A DNA stretch of 6,025 nt, from NCBI GenBank assembly GCA_021849765.1, contig JAJZSM010000102.1, positions 1-6,025 of the forward strand, read 5' to 3'. Positions 1 through 3,384 of this stretch are shown here, one piece after another (the stretch's first letter is position 1; each line of letters starts with the position of its first letter). A model generated the notes under the pieces. It was not told the origin of the DNA. It worked only from the letters and a program-made list of their open reading frames with translations, and ran no database searches. The stretch comes from Actinomycetes bacterium (GTDB lineage: Bacteria > Actinomycetota > Acidimicrobiia > Acidimicrobiales > RAAP-2). Made by a program: the position numbers and the translations under genes.

Positions 1-1
1 G

Positions 2-517
2 ATCTGGCGCGGCCCGATGCTGCACAAGGCCATCGAGCAGTTGGTCACCGAGGCCTGGTGGGACGAGCCCGACTTCTTACTGATCGACATGCCTCCGGGC
101 ACCGGTGACGTCGCGCTGACGCTGTCCGAGATCCTGCCGCGCGTCGAGATGTACGTCGTCACGACCCCCCAGCCGGCCGCCCAGCGCGTCGCCCAGCGCA
201 GCGCCTACGCCGCGCGGGCCCTCAAGCTCAGCGTGCGCGGGGTGATCGAGAACATGAGCTGGTTCGTCGGCGACGACGGCCAGCGCTACGAGATCTTCGG
301 CGAGGGCGGCGGGGCCAAACTGGCGAGCGACCTCGGCATCCCCCTGCTCGGCCAGATCCCCCTCGACCCGCGACTGCGCAGCGGCGGGGACCTCGGCGAC
401 CCGGTCGTGGTCTACGAGCCCGAGAGCGACGTCGCGAGGGCCTTCGCCGAGCTCGCCGCCACCATCGTGAAGCAGGGTCCCGCGCGGGTCTACCGCCAAG
501 AGCTCAAACTCGTTTGA
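2..517 (+). CDS. mrp: Mrp/NBP35 family Fe-S cluster carrier ATPase (5' partial)
   Basis: C-terminal 171 codons of an Mrp/ApbC-type P-loop NTPase. This cytosolic family binds and transfers iron-sulfur clusters to apo-proteins. The frame is open from base 2, reads IWRGPMLHKA at the edge and ends at TGA 515-517. Visible hallmarks are the WRGPM-HKA segment that precedes the switch region, the Walker B/switch motif LLIDMPPGTGDVALTL (from base 77), VVTTPQ (155-172), VIENMSWF (from about 242), the FGEGGG loop ending near 313, and LLGQIPLDP near 347-373. Family members are usually about 350-380 residues, so roughly half, including the deviant Walker A (GKGGVGKS), lies beyond the left edge. The ATG at base 17 is an internal Met, not the start, because conserved family sequence continues upstream of it. 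The segment between ENMS and FGEGGG has no CxxC, unlike E. coli Mrp and eukaryotic Nbp35. The gene converges on the minus-strand ATPase gene 90 bp downstream. The family call is firm; the client proteins are unknown. Confidence 0.95.
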   Translation: MWRGPMLHKAIEQLVTEAWWDEPDFLLIDMPPGTGDVALTLSEILPRVEMYVVTTPQPAAQRVAQRSAYAARALKLSVRGVIENMSWFVGDDGQRYEIFGEGGGAKLASDLGIPLLGQIPLDPRLRSGGDLGDPVVVYEPESDVARAFAELAATIVKQGPARVYRQELKLV

Positions 518-531
518 TGGGCTGGATGGTT

Positions 532-548
532 CGCCCCGAATGGGGGTG
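532..548. terminator. weak hairpin between convergent genes
   Basis: In the 90-bp gap between the converging mrp and ATPase stop codons, bases 532-537 can pair with 543-548, giving a GC-rich stem of about 6 bp (one G-T pair) around a 5-base loop. No T-run follows on either strand, so it is not a textbook intrinsic terminator. Its position would suit a bidirectional terminator, but the stem is short enough to be chance in DNA this GC-rich. Confidence 0.25.
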
Positions 549-607
549 TTCCACTGAGAATCGGACTGGTGAGCCCGCGAACCGTTAGTGCTGTTTGATC
601 GCGCCGG

Positions 608-2026
608 TTAGGAGAAGATGTCCTCAGCGGTGACGACCGTCACGCCCGTTGAGCGGGTGACGGTCTCTCGGGCGCAGACGTAGAACGTGACGTCGTCAGG
701 ATTCGCAAGACCGGAGTCGAGCAGTTTGCGTTTCATTGCTCCGAGTTCGGAACTCCCATTAACGGACTTGGCCCACTTGGCCTCGCCAACGATTACGGGT
801 GCGCGTTGACGCCCCGCCAAGACAACGACGTCGAGTTGGCACGGGTCATCACTGGCATTGCCTTGCGCGCGCCACCACTCGCCGACTCGCACGACGTCCT
901 CGCCGAGGGCACCTTCGCCGGCGAGGCGACGAAGGTACTGACGGAATGCTTCCTCGTAGCGCAGGCCCATGTAGTCGTCGAAGGACTGGGTAATCACCGA
1001 GCCAACGGTCGATCCAAGGCCTTGTTCGATGGGTGACTTATGGGGCTCGACGCAGCTGAGCCAGAAGGCCAAGAAGTTATCCGCGATCCGGTAGTACGTG
1101 GTCTTGGTGTCGCTCTTTGAGGTGACGGGGGACACCCTGTCGAGCAGGTGAGCGTCGACCATCTCTTTGAGCGCTCGTGTCGGCAATGCGTTCACCGAGG
1201 CGCGAATGGCACTGTAGGACGTGCTTCCGGTTGCGACCGCGCGCAGGACTTGCTCGGGGAGCCGCTTACCCGCGTGACCAACCAGGTCCTCGTCGGACAG
1301 GACGAGCTCGCCCTCGGAGAGCAGGAGACCTTGCTCGTTGCAGATGAGTCGGTCAATGTTCTGGCGGAACGTGGCCCGGTCATCCCAGAGTGCCAGGTAC
1401 CGGGGGATCCCCCCGCACACGCCCCACGCCGCTGCGCGCTCAGACGCTGAGGCGGAAGGTAGCATCAGCGCGGCCTCGTGCGCTTTGAAGGGCTGGACTC
1501 GGAGTCGTAGGTCGGCGCGGCCGAACAGGGCGTGATGGTGCTCTTGGAGAGACTCCATGACACGCTCAGCCGAACCGCATACCAAAAGCTTGAGGTTCGA
1601 CTCCTCGGCACCGACGCGGTCCCACACGGCGCGCAACTCCTCTTCGAGCTCTGGATCCACGCTCAGCAGTTCGGGGAATTCGTCCAGAATGAACAGCAGT
1701 GGTTCGGTGCTGGCGGCCGTAGCCAGGACCTCGAAGGTATCGTCCCAACTGACGAAGGGGCGATCGAGCAGTGACCGGCGAGGTAACTGCAAGACCGCGT
1801 GGGCGGTCGCTGAGAGTTGGCGGAGTTCTTCTCCCAGTGAGTGACCCCGTACGGTGTGGCGCACGACGCGTTTGTTCTGCGAGAACTTGGCCAGGAGCCA
1901 CGTCTTGCCGACTCGTCTGCGCCCAAAGACGACGCCGAGCCCCGGTCCGGGTCTTGAGAACCATTCCCCGAGCTGACTGAGCTCGGTCGTGCGGTTGACG
2001 AAAGTGGCCAGCCCAGTTGACTTCAC
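608..2026 (-). CDS. AAA ATPase with C-terminal DUF234 nuclease-like domain
   Basis: A 472-residue protein of the archaeal-type ATPase family (ATPase_2 plus DUF234 architecture), about the normal family length. In order: an N-terminal FVNRTTEL box (residues 9-16); Walker A GRRRVGKT (35-42); Walker B LLFILDEF (110-117; D115, E116); a sensor-1-like strand LKLLVCGSA (146-153); FGRADLRLRVQPF (168-180), the usual 'GR...lrl.pf' signature; GGIPRYL (205-211); a probable winged-helix region (about 240-300); and RIADNFLAFWLSCVEP (from 313). The C-terminal domain keeps a PD-(D/E)xK pattern: D399, E415-A-K417, then W418. No signal peptide or membrane segment is visible, so it is probably cytosolic. The start is GTG (2026-2024): GGAGG lies 5 bases upstream, and an in-frame stop at 2044-2042 leaves no earlier start. 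It ends at TAA (610-608). The cellular role of the family is poorly known; DNA-linked or defence functions are often suspected because of the nuclease fold. The gene opposes all its neighbours, has lower GC (about 60% over five sampled lines against about 71% in its neighbours) and owns an AT-rich promoter, which suggests acquisition. Confidence 0.9.
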   Translation of the reverse strand: MKSTGLATFVNRTTELSQLGEWFSRPGPGLGVVFGRRRVGKTWLLAKFSQNKRVVRHTVRGHSLGEELRQLSATAHAVLQLPRRSLLDRPFVSWDDTFEVLATAASTEPLLFILDEFPELLSVDPELEEELRAVWDRVGAEESNLKLLVCGSAERVMESLQEHHHALFGRADLRLRVQPFKAHEAALMLPSASASERAAAWGVCGGIPRYLALWDDRATFRQNIDRLICNEQGLLLSEGELVLSDEDLVGHAGKRLPEQVLRAVATGSTSYSAIRASVNALPTRALKEMVDAHLLDRVSPVTSKSDTKTTYYRIADNFLAFWLSCVEPHKSPIEQGLGSTVGSVITQSFDDYMGLRYEEAFRQYLRRLAGEGALGEDVVRVGEWWRAQGNASDDPCQLDVVVLAGRQRAPVIVGEAKWAKSVNGSSELGAMKRKLLDSGLANPDDVTFYVCARETVTRSTGVTVVTAEDIFS

Positions 2027-2031
2027 GGTTT

Positions 2032-2036
2032 CCTCC
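2032..2036 (-). promoter_or_regulatory. Shine-Dalgarno of the ATPase gene
   Basis: On the minus strand GGAGG is followed by AAACC and then GTG, so the spacing is 5 bases. The site matters because it selects a GTG start with no competing ATG in frame. Confidence 0.8.
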
Positions 2037-2052
2037 GATGCTCATCGACGGC

Positions 2053-2102
2053 GTGTCATACATAATAAACGACATATGTATCATACGTCTATCACATCAT
2101 AC
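2053..2102. promoter_or_regulatory. operator-like repeat cluster over the ATPase promoter
   Basis: Three kinds of repeat overlap here. ATACATA (2058-2064) and TATGTAT (2075-2081) form a perfect 7-bp inverted repeat with a 10-base spacer. GTATCATAC (2078-2086) is itself a palindrome (GTAT-C-ATAC), and GTGTCATAC (2053-2061) is a copy with one change. The core TCATAC recurs at 2056, 2081 and 2097. The copies lie across the proposed -10, spacer and -35 of the ATPase gene, where a repressor would bind. No regulator gene adjoins it, so the binding protein is unknown; the ATPase product itself or a regulator encoded elsewhere are both possible. Repeats are seen directly; the operator role is inferred. 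Confidence 0.5.
2062..2091 (-). promoter_or_regulatory. candidate sigma-70-type promoter of the ATPase gene
   Basis: Read on the minus strand, TAGACG (2091-2086, 4/6 match to TTGACA) and TATTAT (2067-2062, 5/6 match to TATAAT) are 18 bases apart. Initiation would fall near 2055, giving a leader of about 30 bases that contains the Shine-Dalgarno. The 60-base line starting at 2041 is only 38% GC by hand count, strikingly low for this window. Other registers, such as TATGAT at 2084-2079 as the -10, are possible, so the exact hexamers are uncertain. Confidence 0.5.
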
Positions 2103-2269
2103 AGAGTCTCATCGATTCGCCGGCAGTCCCGGCGTCCCGCTCGGTGACCCCCGTGGACAGCGTCGCTCGTGGAGATTGGGCCCGGAGTCGATTCAGAGGT
2201 TGGATCACATCGGCGGTGGTCTTGTCCTAGCGTGAAGATGTCGACGGTGGCGAGGACGAGGTAGGCGAA
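2103..2269. other. remainder of the divergent intergenic region
   Basis: This is the SDR-side part of the 243-bp gap between the divergent ATPase and SDR genes. It returns to high GC. It holds a GC-rich inverted repeat at 2118-2134 (CGCCGG, 5-base loop, CCGGCG) and, next to the SDR start, GAGG at 2258-2261, 8 bases from the ATG. No convincing promoter for the SDR gene was recognised; TTGGAT at 2200-2205 is the best -35-like hexamer but lacks a good partner. No small gene with coding character was seen. Confidence 0.5.
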
Positions 2270-3115
2270 ATGGAACTTGAGGGACGGACGGCCGTCATTA
2301 CGGGCGGGGCGAGTGGTATCGGACTCGCGACTGCGCGACGGATGGCCCAGGCGGGCGCGTCGCTCGTCCTGGGCGACGTTGAAGAGGAGAGTCTCGCGCG
2401 AGCGGTCGGCGCGCTACGCGAGGACGGGGCTCGCGTCGTGGGTGTTACCTGTGACGTCGCGGTTGAGGCCGACGTCGTCGCCCTGCGTGACGCGGCCATC
2501 GCGAACTTCGCCGGGGCGCACCTCATCTTCAACAACGCCGGCGTCGGGGGCGGTCCGGCCATCGGCACGCCCAAGGCCGTCTGGGACTGGGTCATGGGAG
2601 TGAACGTCAACGGGGTCATCAACGGGATCAACGCCTTCGTGCCGCTCTTCTTGGAGCAGAACGAGGGCCACGTCGTCTCCACGGCCTCCCTCGCCGGCCT
2701 GGGCGGTGTGCCCGGCATGGGTCCGTACTGTGCGAGCAAGTTCGCCGTCGTGGGGATCGCCGAGTCGCTCTTTCACGAGCTCGCCCTCTCGGGCAAGAAC
2801 GTCGGCACCTCGGTGCTCTGCCCGGGCTTCGTGCGCACGCGCATCTTCGAGTCCGAGCGCAACATGCCCGACGAGTTGAAGGCCTACAACGACGATCCCA
2901 ACGTGCGCGCCGTCAGCTCGATGGCGAGTGACGCGGTGAACGGAGGCATCGACCCCAGCATCGTCGCTGAGGCCGTGGCGAGCGCCGTGCTCGAGAACCG
3001 CTTCTGGATCCTCACCCACGAGCACGCGGCGATCCGCACCAGCGAACAGCGCGTCGACTGGATGCGCGGCGGCAAGCCGCCGCGCATCAACTTGGAGGGC
3101 GCGACCCGGCCGTAG
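2270..3115 (+). CDS. SDR family NAD(P)-dependent oxidoreductase
   Basis: A complete 281-residue classical short-chain dehydrogenase/reductase, which oxidises an alcohol or reduces a carbonyl using a nicotinamide cofactor in the cytosol. The Rossmann fold shows TGGASGIG (residues 11-18), an acidic residue after beta-2 (D36, favouring NAD(H) over NADP(H)), CDV at 61-63 (D62 near the adenine), NNAG (88-91) and the VNVNG segment (N112). The catalytic set is S140, Y153 and K157 in YCASK, with Ser 13 residues before Tyr as usual. CPGFVRT (184-190) is the PG motif before the substrate lid. The roughly 90-residue C-terminal part is variable in this superfamily, so the substrate cannot be named. The start is ATG 2270 with GAGG 8 bases upstream; an in-frame TAG at 2228-2230 and no other start codon between make this choice firm. 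It stops at TAG 3113-3115. It stands alone, divergent from the ATPase gene and 179 bp before the surface-protein gene. Fold and class are firm; specificity is unknown. Confidence 0.93.
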   Translation: MELEGRTAVITGGASGIGLATARRMAQAGASLVLGDVEEESLARAVGALREDGARVVGVTCDVAVEADVVALRDAAIANFAGAHLIFNNAGVGGGPAIGTPKAVWDWVMGVNVNGVINGINAFVPLFLEQNEGHVVSTASLAGLGGVPGMGPYCASKFAVVGIAESLFHELALSGKNVGTSVLCPGFVRTRIFESERNMPDELKAYNDDPNVRAVSSMASDAVNGGIDPSIVAEAVASAVLENRFWILTHEHAAIRTSEQRVDWMRGGKPPRINLEGATRP

Positions 3116-3294
3116 TGCAGCGTCGAACGTTGCGCGATCCCTGTTAACCATCAGCGACCCCATCGACGTTTCGCCTGACGACTCCGAGGCGGCCCGTTCT
3201 CGTCGACCCTGAGTCAAACCTCAGGTTGCCGACAGGGGTGCCTTGAACTTCTCGTTGGCGCACTGGAGACTGGCCCTTCGGCGAGGGGACACGT
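3116..3294. other. intergenic region between SDR and surface-protein genes
   Basis: A 179-bp gap. It contains overlapping inverted repeats at 3208-3227 (see the terminator entry) and the Shine-Dalgarno GAGGGG at 3283-3288 for the next gene. An in-frame TGA at 3244-3246 bounds the next gene's reading frame. I could not assign a -35/-10 pair with confidence. Confidence 0.5.
3208..3225 (+). terminator. hairpin after the SDR gene (possible terminator)
   Basis: CCTGAG (3208-3213) and CTCAGG (3220-3225) form a perfect 6-bp stem with a 6-base loop about 95 bases after the SDR stop. Only two T residues follow, so it would be a weak intrinsic terminator. The overlapping palindrome AACCT-C-AGGTT (3217-3227) makes an operator for the downstream gene an equal alternative. 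Confidence 0.3.
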
Positions 3295-3384
3295 GTGAGA
3301 CAGCGATTGGCGCAGTCCGTGCTCGCGGTCGTCATGATTGGCGCCACGACCACGGCGACGCTCGCGGCACCGACGGGCGCGGCA
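3295..3384 (+). other. signal peptide of the surface protein
   Basis: Residues 1-30 show a basic start (R2, R4), a hydrophobic core (about residues 5-17, LAQSVLAVVMIGA), then a small-residue, Thr/Ala-rich c-region. Plausible cleavage points are after A24 (T-L-A) or A30 (G-A-A). There is no lipobox Cys, so a Sec-type signal peptidase I substrate is more likely than a lipoprotein; no twin-arginine pair is present. Confidence 0.75.

Noticed and set aside
1566..2084. Minus-strand frame of 172 codons overlapping the ATPase start and its promoter
   Set aside because: It runs through the AT-rich promoter and lacks motifs, while the GTG 2026 frame has Walker A/B and a perfect Shine-Dalgarno.
2053..2134. 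CRISPR-like or transposon-end interpretation of the repeats before the ATPase gene
   Set aside because: The repeat units are under 10 bp with uneven spacing (25 and 16), there are no uniform spacers, and no transposase or matching inverted end was found on the other side of the ATPase gene.
2414..3217. Minus-strand frame of 267 codons opposite the SDR gene
   Set aside because: The + strand frame carries all SDR motifs; the antisense frame is His/Asp/Arg-rich with no recognisable features.
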